From Linanthus parryae (taxonomy: Eukaryota; Streptophyta; Magnoliopsida; Ericales; Polemoniaceae): a DNA stretch of 64,000 bases. The notes under the pieces were generated by a model. The model ran no database searches, was not told where the DNA came from, and worked only from the letters and a program-made list of their open reading frames with translations. The DNA lies in the NCBI GenBank assembly GCA_023055425.1, contig JALGPY010000008.1, forward strand, positions 20,371,359-20,435,358, written 5' to 3'. The position numbers and the translations under genes are program-made. This document shows, one piece after another, positions 1 through 14,000 of the stretch (the first letter of the stretch is position 1; the number at the start of each line of letters is the position of its first letter).

Positions 1-480
1 TAGTGAACCCACTTAACTTGCCAACTGCTTGAGCAGTATCAGACTTTGTACAATTCATGAGGTACATTAAGCAACCAATCACTTCAGCACATTCGACTTG
101 TCGTATAACTTACATCCCGATTCTTGGCGAGATGCAAATTAAGATCTACTGGAGACTTAACTATCTTGCCACTTGTCAAATTTCTCAAGAATATTTCCAA
201 CCTAGTGTGATTGAGATAATGAGCATTCATCCGTCGTTCTAGTGATTTTCATATCTAAAATAACATCAGCGATACTCATATCTTTCTCATCGAACTTTGT
301 TATCTACATCTTATTCTCAAGAATGATTTTGAAGTATATATTCACCGCCTCTTTCTAGTACGGAGTCTCGGTGCTAGACATAATTTCATTCTAGGTTTGA
401 GGCTCATTTTTCACCACGTAGATTAGGAAATCCAGGGCAAATTTATTTGCAACTTTTTCCCCCTTATTACGTATAGGTTT
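1..480 (-). pseudogene. Decayed Copia polyprotein fragment (RT to RNase H region)
   Basis: Read on the minus strand, broken frames give pieces typical of Copia pol: a pre-RT stretch resembling 'NEPQT.NE' and 'KEAVN' near 300-420, then 'TKFDEKDMSIADVILDMKI' near 250-300, then 'VKSPVDLNLHLAKN' and an 'IGxLMYLMNCT'-like stretch towards base 1. The order matches the reverse transcriptase and RNase H part of plant Copia elements. The RT core between the first two pieces is missing, so the copy has an internal deletion as well as frameshifts and stops. It continues beyond the left edge, and no LTR is visible. Identification rests on recognising short conserved motifs by eye. Confidence 0.6.
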
Positions 481-679
481 TGTCTTCTTGTTCAGGCTCT
501 TAGGATGTAAATCATGGCCAAAATGTTACTTTTGACATGCTGAAATTCCGTACCACAAACTGGATTTTTCTCACCGGAATTCCGGCCGTAGCCATTATTG
601 ACCTCAAAACTTGAGATTTTTGACCAATTATTTCCTCCATTTTAAATTTAAAGCACTCTCCTTATCCCCCTCCCCTTAT

Positions 680-850
680 CCTACCTCTAAGATTGTAGAA
701 AGAGAAATGAATTTTGTACCCAGACGATGAGACAGTCAATTTTGTACCTGCTCCTTATCCTGCGCCCAAACACGGGATAAGAAGCATGAGCTACAACTTT
801 GTCCTTATCCCCTGCCTTATACCTTTCCCGAACGAGGCCATAGTGAAATT
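680..850. mobile_element. End fragment of a terminal-inverted-repeat element
   Basis: The segment with 'ctccttatcctgcgcccaaa' and ending near 'cccgaacgagg' is closely similar to 16820-16945 and shares its outer end ('cccaaacga') with both ends of the element at 15700-16701. It appears to be a piece of a small non-autonomous DNA transposon family scattered in this region. No second terminal repeat or target duplication is recognisable here, so this is treated as a fragment. Confidence 0.4.
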
Positions 851-1455
851 TAAAGCAGCAAGTCATCTGAGCAGAGTGGAACTGACGAAACAACCCGTTT
901 CATACTACTATTCATCCATGGGTATAAATATCGCAAAGATGCCCCTAGCTAAAATCAACATGATAATGTATATCAGATATATGAAGGGGGGGAAACCCCA
1001 ACACCCATATTAACTCAAAGGGCAGTTTTCACAGAAATACAGGACAACTTTTAATTGATAAAACATGTTTCAAAAATAGAAAACTCAGATTTCATCACAC
1101 CCGCAAAGGCAAAAGCCAGAACTTACTACAAACAACACTAGGCTCATGAAACACAGTTGGAAGCTACTATATCCTAGTTAGGTTAACCTGTTGGCTACTG
1201 AACTGGCAACAATACAGGAGGAGGGTGTGCTCACATTCCCACCAAATATGAATTTTGATCTCACTGAGTAGTAGTTAGTGTGGAAGGGATATAGAGGAAC
1301 CCGAATCATTGCGTAACAAACAGATCAATGCTGTGAGACAAGACCACCAGGATTTACCAGGTTGGCCGTAAATTCCAGAGCTATCCGTAAATGGTATAAA
1401 CTCTGAATTACCCTCAACTGTTTTTGTGCAGTATGAGATTCTTTTTGGGAGAGTT
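850..1455. other. Region downstream of the sialyltransferase-like gene
   Basis: The bases just below 1456 must include the 3' untranslated region of the minus-strand gene that ends there. No clear polyadenylation signal was identified by eye. Short open frames here have no recognisable domain. Confidence 0.3.
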
Positions 1456-4400
1456 TCAACTGCTTGGCACGGTGCAGAGTTGACCATGCCCAGGATTACG
1501 CTCCAGAGGGTACAAGGTGGTTCCCCTGACATATTTGTGGTGTTCCAAGGCAGCCTTCCGAAGCCCCGAAACTGTTCGAGGCTTTTGTTGCTTCTTGATT
1601 ATAGAGCATGCACGGAGTGGGTCCTCATTTCCAGCTCCAGTCCTCCTATTAGCAAAGAGAAGATGATTTCAGTAAAGCCCAAGTGTGGCTCCTAAAGTCT
1701 CCAGTAATGTGTCTGTGTGTGTATTCACTATTAAATGACGTGCTGATTCATATAACATATAGGAGCAGGTGGATACACATCTACTCCTGTGTGGAGTGTC
1801 TGTTACGTGAACAGTTCTCAGGAAATCAGCCACGACAGGGAGAAAATCACAGCAGGTATCTACTTTGTAGGTTCCTTGGATTGCCTTACTTACAATGCGG
1901 ACGTGCTAAAATTTGACACTGCTACATGAAGATAATTGTGAACACAATCCAACCCTTGTATTAGGTTCTCTCGGGCAATTGTTCTCTTCTTTAATGTGTT
2001 TCTATTGCCTTATCTTCATATCACAGGTAGTTCTTAAAAGATCTTTCAGTAAGGGTCAGATATAAGAAAGTATTAAAATCTTTTGCTTGTTTCATATTCT
2101 ATGAAATTACTATATTCCATGTCCATAATTAGGTCAAATTCAATGTCAATCACCCCAAAAAGTAAAGGGTCTCGAAAGATTATAGTTCACCACAGGTAGT
2201 TCTTAAAAGATCTTTCAGTAAGGGTCAGATATAAGAAAGTATTAAAATCTTTTGCTTGTTTCATATTCTATGAAATTACTATATTCCATGTCCATAATTA
2301 GGTCAAATTCAATGTCAATCACCCCAAAAAGTAAAGGGTCTCGAAAGATTATAGTTCACCACATTCAGGTAAATAGCTTTCAGCTAGTTATCTAAGGACT
2401 AATCCTAAAGGTACGATTATGATAGCTACTGTCCGTGCTTAACCCTCTTTAGAGAAGTAATGTTCTGTTATTTCAATGTATGTTAGGAAAGCATGTGATA
2501 ATTACATCCAATTAGACCTTTGGGGTTCGTGTCAGTGTTTCTTCACATGACAATATAGGTGGTTGCATTTTACACCCACGAGCAATTAACGATAACATGC
2601 ACTCAGGTATAATACATTCACAAATATAGCTACTCCGCTTTTCAATGTTAAAAATAAAGACGAAGAGGATTTGTACCTTAATAATTTTTCGGATGCAATT
2701 CTGGCGGCAGTGACTACATTGCGATCAGGAACCCATTTCACATCACGGTTTGGATCAGATCGCATGGGAGAATGAATCTTGATAAGCTAAACCAAGAATA
2801 CAACAAGAATGCGAGAACTTCAGTACCATGAACATAGTTTCCAGTAAATTACTCGTACCAAACTACCAATCGTTTGGATAGTTATATAACGGTGCAATAT
2901 TATCAGTATTTTACGGATGTGGCACACTTCAAACCATACAATTCAAGAATGAGTCAAGACACATCACTATATCACATGAGAAGTATGCATCGTCTTGTTT
3001 ATCATTACTGTATGATACCCTGAAATCTTTTCCTTGATCCAGAACCAAACAACTGGCGTTTGATGTTGGTACTGAAGAGCTTAGGTTACAATTACCGACA
3101 ATAGATCTTAATATATATACAGCTTTATATTAAATTATGTTTTATTCCTAGGAAAATAAACATACAAGCCAAAACCTAAAATAAAGTACTAAAACAAAGT
3201 TCACATAAGTACATTCAAAGCATCAAACACACCGGTTAATTTTCTTCCTGATTGCCTAGCATATCATCAATCACAGCCTTCTGAACTCACACAAGTACTT
3301 CATACTTTCTTTGAAACTTAGACATGTCTCGTGCCAATGCCACATAACCATCTCCATGACTGCCACATCATCAGTTGAAAGTTGAAACTAGTAAGTCTTG
3401 AATACATATGTAATTCTCTCATACTTGCAGGAACCCTTAATGCTTAAAAGCAGAGACATTTTGTGTTCTCTTCGATCACTCTTCATGTGTTTTGACTTCT
3501 GACGGAGTTGCAGGTGGTGCTCTTTAGTTGTGAAAGTTTAGAGATTATCATCCGTCTTATGTGAGTACTTTGCGTGGACTGTGTTTTGGTTCAAGACCGT
3601 ATCAATAATCACTGGACTGTGTTTCGAGTTTAATAGACATGCTTTGGTGAGGTAAAGGTGGTGAAAAGGTTAGCTTACAATTACTTGATAACAAATCTTA
3701 AAGTTTACAGTCTCTATCCCAAATGAGTGTCGGGGTGGACTTCTCGCAGAGCTTAAGAAAGCTTTTGACTTGATAGATTACTAAAATGTCCTTTGTTTAA
3801 TGTAGTACTTTTTCTTGGAAAGTGAAAAGTAAGAATGTAATGATGGGTACAGAGAGAAGTATAGCGAGAAGTAACTTTTTGGTAGTTGGACACTCATTTT
3901 GGGATTTCCATCTTAGGAAAGGAAGATACTTAAGAGTGCAACGGATGGGAACACTAGTTTATATTTTCTTTCTAACTTAGCTTTGGATTGGCTTGCATAC
4001 TCTAAAGAGGCTTAGACCTACATCTCGTGCCACATAAGCAAGTATGTCCATGACTATGCCAAGATATCAGCACTTGAAAGTTGAAACTAGTTTGTCCTGA
4101 ATACATATGTTTAAATATCTCATACTTACAGAAACCCTTAATGCTTACAAGTACATACATTCTGTATGTTCCTTTGTCCCTCTTTATGTGTTTGACTTTT
4201 GACGGAGTCGCAGGTGGTGCTCTTTAGTTGTAAATTATCGAGATTTTCACTTTTGTCTTACGTGCGTACTTTTCTTCGAAACTGCACTTGTTTCAGACTT
4301 AGTAATAGAAAAAGGTTAAGGGGCAAAAGAAGAGAGAAAATGTTGACAACATTTTGGTTCAGTAATTTGGGACTTCCTAAGACACCTGAACTGGGGCGGA

Positions 4401-7367
4401 GAGAGTAAATCGTAGACTCCAAACTTCACCAATCATAATCTAATGTGTACACCCCCCCCCCCCCCCCCCCCAATTATGAAGCATGAATGACATATCAGGA
4501 GAGGAATTTTAATGTATTTCCATAACAGCAGCAACAGAACTGTAACTTAACGAAAAATGCTAGAGATCCCGCTGTTATATCCAACCTATCTCCGACCTTC
4601 CTTCCACACAAATGCAATCATGTCAAATAAGTAATGACATTATCAATTTTGCGTTTGGGTGGGAGATAGGTGGGAGACTGGGAGATAACGGTGGGTTCCC
4701 TTGTAGTTCTCCAACTTAAATGTTTTTGAACCAAACAAAAAAGTAAAGGAGGCACGATTTAAAGAGTTTGGTAGTGCCTTGTGTTAAGTATTATATCTTA
4801 TCTGACATATCTAACTGATACTGTATGGTGAACCCACCGGTAGAACTCACCCTTGAAAAGCAGTTGACAAGAGGAGGGTGTCCATGTGTCTGTTAACCAC
4901 ATACTCATCCCATCTAAGCTGATGTAGAACAAGGCAAAAGCTCTACAACCACGACATAATGTCTCTGTCTTATTTATGCATTTCATTTGACTTCTACAAA
5001 AATCTATTAGATCTTTTTGCATGATAAATTTACAAGATATTCCTTTAATTTTATACGGCTTTGGAAAGTGAAATCGTGTTGAAAGTTTGAATTTAAAATG
5101 GCGGTACAAGAGGAAGTAAAAGTGAATAAGTAATTAAACTCTGTACATGACATATCATGTGCGACTTCCAAACAATAATGGCCCTGTTTCAAGTAGATTA
5201 TTGAATCAATTTTATAATATGACTTTTAAGATGTGAGGTTATGATGACGAATGTCCTCTTCATCATGACCACACATTTCAAAAAAATAAATCATCAGTTA
5301 ATCCAATAATCCACTTCCCAACAAGCCCAATATTAAGACCTTATAAACTTGGGACCAGGGGACCCTGCCAACTTATCAACTACAACTCCATAACACAAAA
5401 TCTGAGAACCATATTTGTAGTTATTAAAGTTGATTAGAATATGGAAGGTCAAAGCTTACCCCCAAGCACTCCATCATCTGGTAGTAGGCCCTACCGTGGA
5501 GAGGAGTATGACCTTTTCGAGATTCTGAGAAGTATCTAGTCCTGAAATACATTTAATAGCATCGTGATAAGGCAAAGGTGTGGCGTTGTAACAAGAATTT
5601 ACTCAGCATACAGCAAACAGAATTCGGATACTACATTGCCTTACCATTCTTTATAACCTGGATCAACAGTGAAACCATACATGTCAACAGTGTCACAAAC
5701 TGAGAGTGCAAACTCCAGAGCTTTGAGACCAGTTCCTTTTGCTGCTGATCCAAAAGATGCACCTAACATGAGATAAACAGGATTCCGAATAGGAATTTCC
5801 TACAAGAAAAGCAAACACAAATGGTTTATTACTAAGACAACTATATTCCCTGAAAGCACAAATATCCGACGTACAAATCATGTCAGCTCGGCAGCAAGAT
5901 GTTAGTACTTAAATGTTATGGGTAAAGGAAAGCAGAAGGCCAAGCTAGAAAATCAGGTCATACAGGTGTTAAAGCAACATGAGAATGACAACGTTGCTCT
6001 CATTGGAGGGCATGCATGAGAAATGCCAAAAAAAAAAAAAATTAAAACAGGTATCTCCGCCTATGTTATTATTCAATCTGGATTATTCCATATGTGACAT
6101 AGCGCTATCACCTTTTTTAAAGTAACAACAAAAGATCCAGTTGCGCTTAACCTCATTGATGTTGATAAATGCTTCTACCTTTCTGTTTCATGATCCATAG
6201 TTGGGCCAGTTTCCACAGATCTAGCTTCAGTAAGGATAGATGGTCATCTAATACCGTATCGTAGATCAAACTTCTTAGAGATTGTAGGCTCATGTCACTC
6301 CGGACCACCATGGACTTATTTGTGCAATTTATTCACATTCACTAACATTTGTTAGCTTGGTATAAATAGCACAGCTGTAAGTCATTGTCTCCTGATACTG
6401 AACTTTCCAATGGGCTGGTCGACTAAGTTTCAAATGAAAACAGCAACGCAATACCCAAGGTAACTGATCCTTGATCACGAACAAGCTTTTTAAAATTTGA
6501 GAATATCAGAAACCCCATCCTCAGTTCCTCACATATCCATTGCAGCATATACTAAGCAAGTGCACTCCCTAATTGCTTGGGGCTGGCTACATGGAACTAG
6601 CAAGAGCACAAGCACCACTAGATGGTATGCAGGTGCAGATCCCACAGAAACAAAGGAAAGAGAATGCTGTGAGCAGGGGTGTCTAATATAGATTCTCAGG
6701 AAGACAAATGCCTACGCAGGAAAATTCATCATTCCACTCTGTTCCAGTACAATTCAATTAAGCCAGTGTTCTGGATCTCTCTCAAATGACCTTACGATGC
6801 AAATGATGGACCAACTCGGGAGGCTTTTGCTCAATTTACCTTCTACAATACAGTTTCAGTTATTTTCTTAGTTATTCACAGCTTATTTTGACTATGCTCG
6901 TTATTCCACTCATCCATCTCAGTACTCTTGTTTTGAAGTTTGAACGCATCACCATAGGTCTAGAACTGTACAATAAGCCTTTTCATGTAACCTAAATTTT
7001 GGAATCCAGACTTCTTATTAATCTGGTATGGGTAAATGACACAAACCACCCTTCTGTCTAGGCACATTATCAAACTACTGCCTTGCATTTTGGGCAATCC
7101 CCACATCCACACTTATCCTTAAGGGTCTCCCTCCCTCCCTCCCTCCCTCCCTCCCTCTCTCTCGCTCGCTCTCTCTCTCGCTCGCTTTAGTCTCTTCCTT
7201 CAAAACCAGAATAGACAACACAGGCCCAAACCCCTAATTAACCTTCCACTCCACCAATTAATCAAACGACACAGACCTTCACCTTCTCTGCCCCAAATTG
7301 ACACCTCTGCTCAACCAATTTCGCAATGTGGGTGAAGGTCTGTGTCGTTTGATTTTCGCAAATTGAC

Positions 7368-7451
<84 letters not shown>

Positions 7452-7661
7452 CCTCTCGCTCGCTCGCTCTCTCGCTCGCTTTAGTCTCTTCCTTCAAAAC
7501 CAGAATAGACAACACAGGCCCAAACCCCTAATTAACCTTCCACTCCACCAATTAATCAAACGACACAGACCTTCACCTTCTCTGCCCCAAATTGACACCT
7601 CTGCTCAACCAATTTCGCAATGTGGGTGAAGGTCTGTGTCGTTTGATTTTCGCAAATTGAC

Positions 7662-7752
<91 letters not shown>

Positions 7753-7959
7753 CGCTCTCGCTCTCGCTCTCTCTCGCTTTAGTCTCTTCCTTCAAAACCA
7801 GAATAGACAACACAGGCCCAAACCCCTAATTAACCTTCCACTCCACCAATTAATCAAACGACACAGACCTTCACCTTCTCTGCCCCAAATTGACACCTCT
7901 GCTCAACCAATTTCGCAATGTGGGTGAAGGTCTGTGTCGTTTGATTTTCGCAAATTGAC

Positions 7960-8056
<97 letters not shown>

Positions 8057-11000
8057 CGCTCTCGCTCTCGCTCTCTCTCGCTTTAGTCTCTTCCTTCAAA
8101 ACCAGAATAGACAACACAGGCCCAAACCCCTAATTAACCTTCCACTCCACCAATTAATCAAACGACACAGACCTTCACCTTCTCTGCCCCAAATTGACAC
8201 CTCTGCTCAACCAATTTCGCAATGTGGGTGAAACATAATTGAACATTCAATTTGGGGATTCAGAGAAGTTACAAATTTTCACAAGAACTAACCTTTGATA
8301 GGATTGTTCGGTCAATTGCTCGGAGATGTGTTTGGTCGCGAAAGGGGGGAGAGTGAGAGACAAAGAGAGAGATATAGAGGCAGTACTCGGACATGGCCAC
8401 ACGAGCTTGTCTTCCTGTCAGTAGTCTCGGATGATTTTGAGCCAGAGAGGGGAATAGCCATTATTCCTCTCGTGGGCGGAACTTCTGCTTTGGGTTGCGT
8501 TCTTCTTCGGCCCGGTTTTGGGTATTGTCACAGAGAGTCAAGAAGAAGAAGAAACGTAATGAAGGAGAAGAGACAAACTTTGGGTTCATGGGTAGTTTCT
8601 AAAATTTATAGTTAAATGAGGGAACTGTTGTGCTAGCCTTAATATTCAATTATATTATGGTAACCTTTCCAAAGAATGCTGATCTGACACACATCTTAAG
8701 GAAACACTCTAGCTGAACCTTGATTTTTATCTGAGGTAGGTTCAGTGCTTCCCGGGGAAGGAATGACCCAATCAAAATCCATGTCTCATCCTCCTTTCGA
8801 TAAGATCTGGACCAAACTACTCACCTTAGTCAAATCCCTATGGTACATGGAGCTAAAAAGAAATTTCAGATTTTTAAGCTTTAAGAAGTACATAAAGTTC
8901 CCCTGTCATGCATGATGCAACTGTGCACAAATTATTTGGTAGTAGAAATAGTGTTTACATGCAGAAGCACAAACGAGCAGACAAACCTTAATCATTTTGT
9001 TCATGATGTCATGAATTGTTGTCTTCACGAGCAATACCTCCTTTCCGGTATCTGCAAAATGTATATCATCAGGACACTTGTGGTATAAAGAATGACTACA
9101 GAATGAGAAGGTATGCCCACCATATAATTCAGCAACTTTGTCTAGGGCTTTGGCAGATCCTCTATTAAGCAAGCGGAATGTACTTTTTGTACCCACATAA
9201 TCTGTATAGTTCTGCAATAAAAAAAATATGAATAAAACATTAGCCAGAATGATCTACAATGAAAATTTGGGAAACCCCCGTAATTAAATAAGCTGGAAAC
9301 AAAACCTGAATCGGTGCACCATTTTCTCTGACAACAACATCATATCCATCTATCTCCTTTCCAAACCTTGTCTTCAGGAGATCTCCTGAATTACCAACTA
9401 CAGCACACCGGCCAAACTGCCTCGGCATGTATGGTGGTGTTTCTGGAAGTACCAGGGAAAGCTTTTCCAGGCAAAGAGTCTTATTTGCACAGTTGTTCCT
9501 GAGAACAGAAACATACCACATCGTTGAATGTTAGATGTCTCTTCCAGTTAGTGTACATATTTATTCAGAATGTTCTCTCTAACCTGGGAATAGTAAATAG
9601 ACTGCTATAAAATAACTTTCATGTTTGGCAACTTCGAAAATTTTCAAACATTGACATACTCAAACAATGGATTCAGTTCATAAATTTAAAATTTATTATC
9701 CCTTACCTATAAAAGAACTGATAATGAATTTTTTGCACTTCATAAATACTAATCTACTATAGAATACATAAGTGATATTACGTGTGGCCTTGCTTAGTGA
9801 AGCCTATCTGTCAAGCAAAGTATCCCTCCTTGGTCATATATACAAGTAAGGGCAGATTTGAAAACTGAAACACACAAGCCCACTACCACTCAAAGTTAAA
9901 CAATCCATAACTTATGCAACTTTCTACAGTTACTCTTGTTTGTTTCCATATTCCTGCATTATTGTAGTTCATTTATCTTTCTGCATAAATACACGTCAGA
10001 ATGTTTTAAACCGACAATAAAAAGAATAGACTTTGCCTTGGCCATTCCTTCTTGTAGAATACAGTGTGTGTTTGTTTGTTATATGAACACAAATTCTATT
10101 CTTTGAGTATTCGTATATTTGTAGTGGAGCTCACACAGTACTTATGGAAACTAGTACTACTCATGGAAGAACATGTTTACAGGATTGAACATTTTTATCA
10201 GTACATTGCAAAGTACTTACAGCTGTATGCCCTTATTGATTCTCTGCCATGCATAATCCTTCCATCCATTTGGTAGAGCGTCAATAAACTCTTTAGTGAG
10301 TATCGTTGTACTATTCCGAACCTGAGCAATTCAGCTACTAAATAAAAGATTAATGATTGAAACATAAGTCAAATACTTAGAAAGCAAGATTGATAATAGA
10401 ACCTCTTCATTCGCCCAAGTGCAACTCAAGGTAAAAGGAAGGACTCACCTATACATCATGCAAATAACACAAGCATCAGGAAAATACCAGAATACTAAGG
10501 AACAACATCGTAAAAGATGGAATAGTGTGAACAAAGGGTTATATGCAGTAACCACACCTGTTCCCATGTTGCCACAGCCTCACAAAGATTAAATGTAAAT
10601 GATAAACCTTCGGATTCTCCAGTTTTTGGATCCTTCTGCACAGATGGTGGAGTCCACATAAGAAGCACTTGTCAGTGTCACTAATCATGTGAGATGTGAA
10701 ACTATAAATCTGAAAACCTCAGACAGGAAAACATGTATACCCATTTGGAGTCCGTGTCTTCAGGAAACTGTAGTGTTATCTCACAAAATTCTGTACCACT
10801 GAGAGCTTGCAAACCTAATCCATTTGAACTCTGCATAATTACAAGACAGTTGTCACCGAAAATTGCAGCTAGGAATGGCACGATTGCAGCTACATATGGT
10901 ACATTTTTTCTGCTTCATCCCAAAAACATCCAAACAAAAGGAAGTACAATGAAACTATCTGCAGACATTTATGTGACTTGGCACTCGTAGTAATTGTTGT

Positions 11001-14000
11001 TGGCTTAAATTTTTAAAGAGGATAACAACGTATAGCTAATTACTGAAAATTATCTCTACACTGTAAAAGAATGAAGGTGGTCCTGACCCTTGGGTGTTCC
11101 TAATATTTTTTATTTGCCAACATACCCCTGATCAAATCAGGTAATACCTTCCGAATCCTACTTCATCGCTCACACAGTGTCTGCACTCTCCTCACCAAAA
11201 GTTGCCTCTCGCATAAACACAAAGATTCAGGGGCATTTTACCAATCGTGGCTTCCTAATTTGTTTCACCAATCAACTCATCCACCACTCTCTTATCGGGC
11301 CGAAGCAATGAAATGGCAAATATCGCCGACCAAATAGTCAATAACTCATATGTCCGCTCAGAAGCCAACAGAGATCCACAAACAGCCTAAACAACACCCC
11401 GTCCACATTCGTTCATTGCAGCCAATGGAGATTGTATCTTTTGTTCCCTTGGCTTTGGTGCAGGTTAATAATCTAATTCCAATCACGCGGAGAAGTCGTC
11501 AAATTTGGTAAAGAAAATGGTCATTTGGATTTTTTTTATTGATGTATATGTATCTATTCTCTAACCTCTTAAAAGTAAATTCATTCTCAAACACTATTAA
11601 AAAGTAATAGAGTTTCTATCATACGTACGGACTTAATTTTGGAGCATAAGCTACTTCTTGGCTCTTCATCTCTTAGAATAAAAAATAAAGATCGACTATC
11701 GTATGAACCTTTAGAATCTGTCTTACGGTGGCGCTGCATTTGCGACTTGGTAAGTTCAACTACTCTTATATTTAGCTATCTCTTTGATTGATAAAGTGTG
11801 CAGAAGACTTTTGTGGAAGAACATTGTCCCTTTTCTGTGGGCCTATGGATCTGTTGGTGCTCTGGTTTTAGTATGAAAGAATGTTTGTGCCTAGAGCTAC
11901 TTGCATTAGTCTATAGTTATTGTGGAATCCCATCTTATTTGAGACAGGCACAACATTCTTTTTTGCTCTGCTGTCCTTCATAGAGTTGAGCATGGACTTC
12001 CATTTGTTCATCGCGGACAAACAATATGGGCTTTGACTTGTGGTGTGTTACTTCCGAATTCGCTAACCTTTGTTGATTTAAGAATCAAAGAAACCAACAA
12101 TCATGCCTTAATGATCGCTTCTCCTCACTTCTTTGGTTGCTTAAGTCTGTATGCCCTGCTTCTCAATTCAGGGGTGTGTCACCGGATTAATGTGTTTTCT
12201 ATTTCCTGCCAAAACCATCATCCCAACTGTATTTGCAGGCATCTAATCTTATTTAATAGCATGATTGAGATCAGTACACTCTACACCAAGACATCATTTC
12301 ACAAATCACCTATTGCGACAAATCTCCTCGGGCCGATGGAACTGTTGAACATCAAGTTCACTTCGAGGTTCACCAAACAGATGTCAGTCGTCGCCTTTGT
12401 TGGTACGAGGAAAGCTTTCCAAAAAATGCTTTATCATCCATGAAAACTCCTACAACCTAGCATCTCCTACAATAATACTGAGGTCAATTTTCTATTTGTT
12501 CAATGTTATCATTCTCCCTCTGAAACATCACGCTTTTTTCTTCTTTTCAGAATGATAAAAGCATCATTGGTGCTCTACATGCACCTCTCCAGACCTGCCG
12601 TAAAGGCAGGTCGATAAAGTTATTAACCTTTGAAATGCATTAAGTAATTTTACCATAGCATTGTATGGACAAACTTCTTTTTAACAATTACTACCAAAAT
12701 AGCAAGCAATGTGCCAGTTTCTACGAGGCAGTGTTTTCTTCTCTGCTTTGTTCCTTCTGTTTATCTGTGTGCCAAGTACTTTCCCACTGATTGTGCCGAT
12801 TATTATTGATATAGTAGGCCAGGGTAGTTTAATAGTTATAATTTCACAATTGGTATCCGTTTATTAGGTGATCAAATAAATCGGCATTCTTAACATAAGC
12901 ATAGTGTTCCTTACTAAAAGATATACTAAGCCATTCTTTTCTTCTTATCGAAAATATGTTTGTATAAAGATCCATTTTAATTTTGTTTTAAGTTTAGTTA
13001 TCTGATCAAACAAATATTCAAGCTGATGTTTGCTGAATGCTTGACAAATTATGGGAAACATAATCGCAGGTTTGTAGCACTTGATGTCCTGAATAGCAAA
13101 TGCAATGAGACCAAACTCTGTACTGAAGTTGCTGAGTGGACTGTTTCCAATCCAACCAATCCTCTAGTGGATATGATTGAATTGTCACTCATTTAGTTGG
13201 TGGGCTATGGTAATTGACATGATATTTGACGTGGTTTAACTATGACATCATGATTGTGCACTGTGCAGTTTAGTTCAAATTCTATTGAATACTTCGCATC
13301 AGAAATATTTTTCCGTATGTTTAACGGTTTCTAATAATTCTTTCTCTTCTACACCCAAAGAATAAACACTGACACCACACTTAATTCCATCTTCCAGAGA
13401 AGTTCTTTGACGACTCCCTATTCAATCTTTGCTTCCATCTCTTCTTCACTAGAGGAGGTCACCATGGCAGCAAACCTAGCACATCAAGCTTGTACCAGAC
13501 TGCTTTTGGGGTGATACCTCGTTGTGTTTTCAAGTAGACACGGAGTATCTCACATTGTGAAGACTTTTACTACTTGTTTATCACCATGTGTAACGCAAAT
13601 GATCCTAACCAGTACTACAGAAAGAGCTGGTAATAGTACAATGCTTAACGCAGCCGACGAGACGACGCATGATTCGTTTCTAATTGCTGCCAGAGAAACC
13701 TACAAACAAGAGACTGCATTGATTGAGCATCAATCCAATTCTTTGATTTTGCCTGTATTGCCCCGCACCATATCTGCCATTTAGTAGGTTGGTAAACGCA
13801 TACACATTTGATTTCAAATCAACAGGTATTACCTAAATGAATACCAATTGTTATACAGATCCTCACCTTATTCAAACAAGACCAATAGAAAACCAAATAC
13901 GGATAAGTGTGTCCTTAAGACTGAATGAGTAGCGTAACCATAGGTCCATAACCAAATGTTAAACTTTGAGTTGCATAGTGCTGCAAGAACCGTACTAACG

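Noticed and set aside
7342..8117. Open frames of Ser-Leu or Arg-Glu repeats across the CT runs
   Set aside because: They are simple translations of (CT)n/(GA)n and move frame with run length. No coding signal outside the repeat.
8295..8615. 106-residue open frame next to the CT array
   Set aside because: Purine-rich low-complexity start and no recognisable motif. Lies inside an intron of a well-supported gene on the other strand.
12033..12443. 136-residue open frame in intron 2
   Set aside because: No domain, no splice partners and ordinary intron composition. Most likely chance.
13071..13195. Short exon-like stretch after 'aatcgcag' in intron 2 of the sialyltransferase-like gene
   Set aside because: Reads as '[17 protein letters not shown]...' but no family could be identified with confidence and no flanking exons were found. 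It may be a captured gene fragment.
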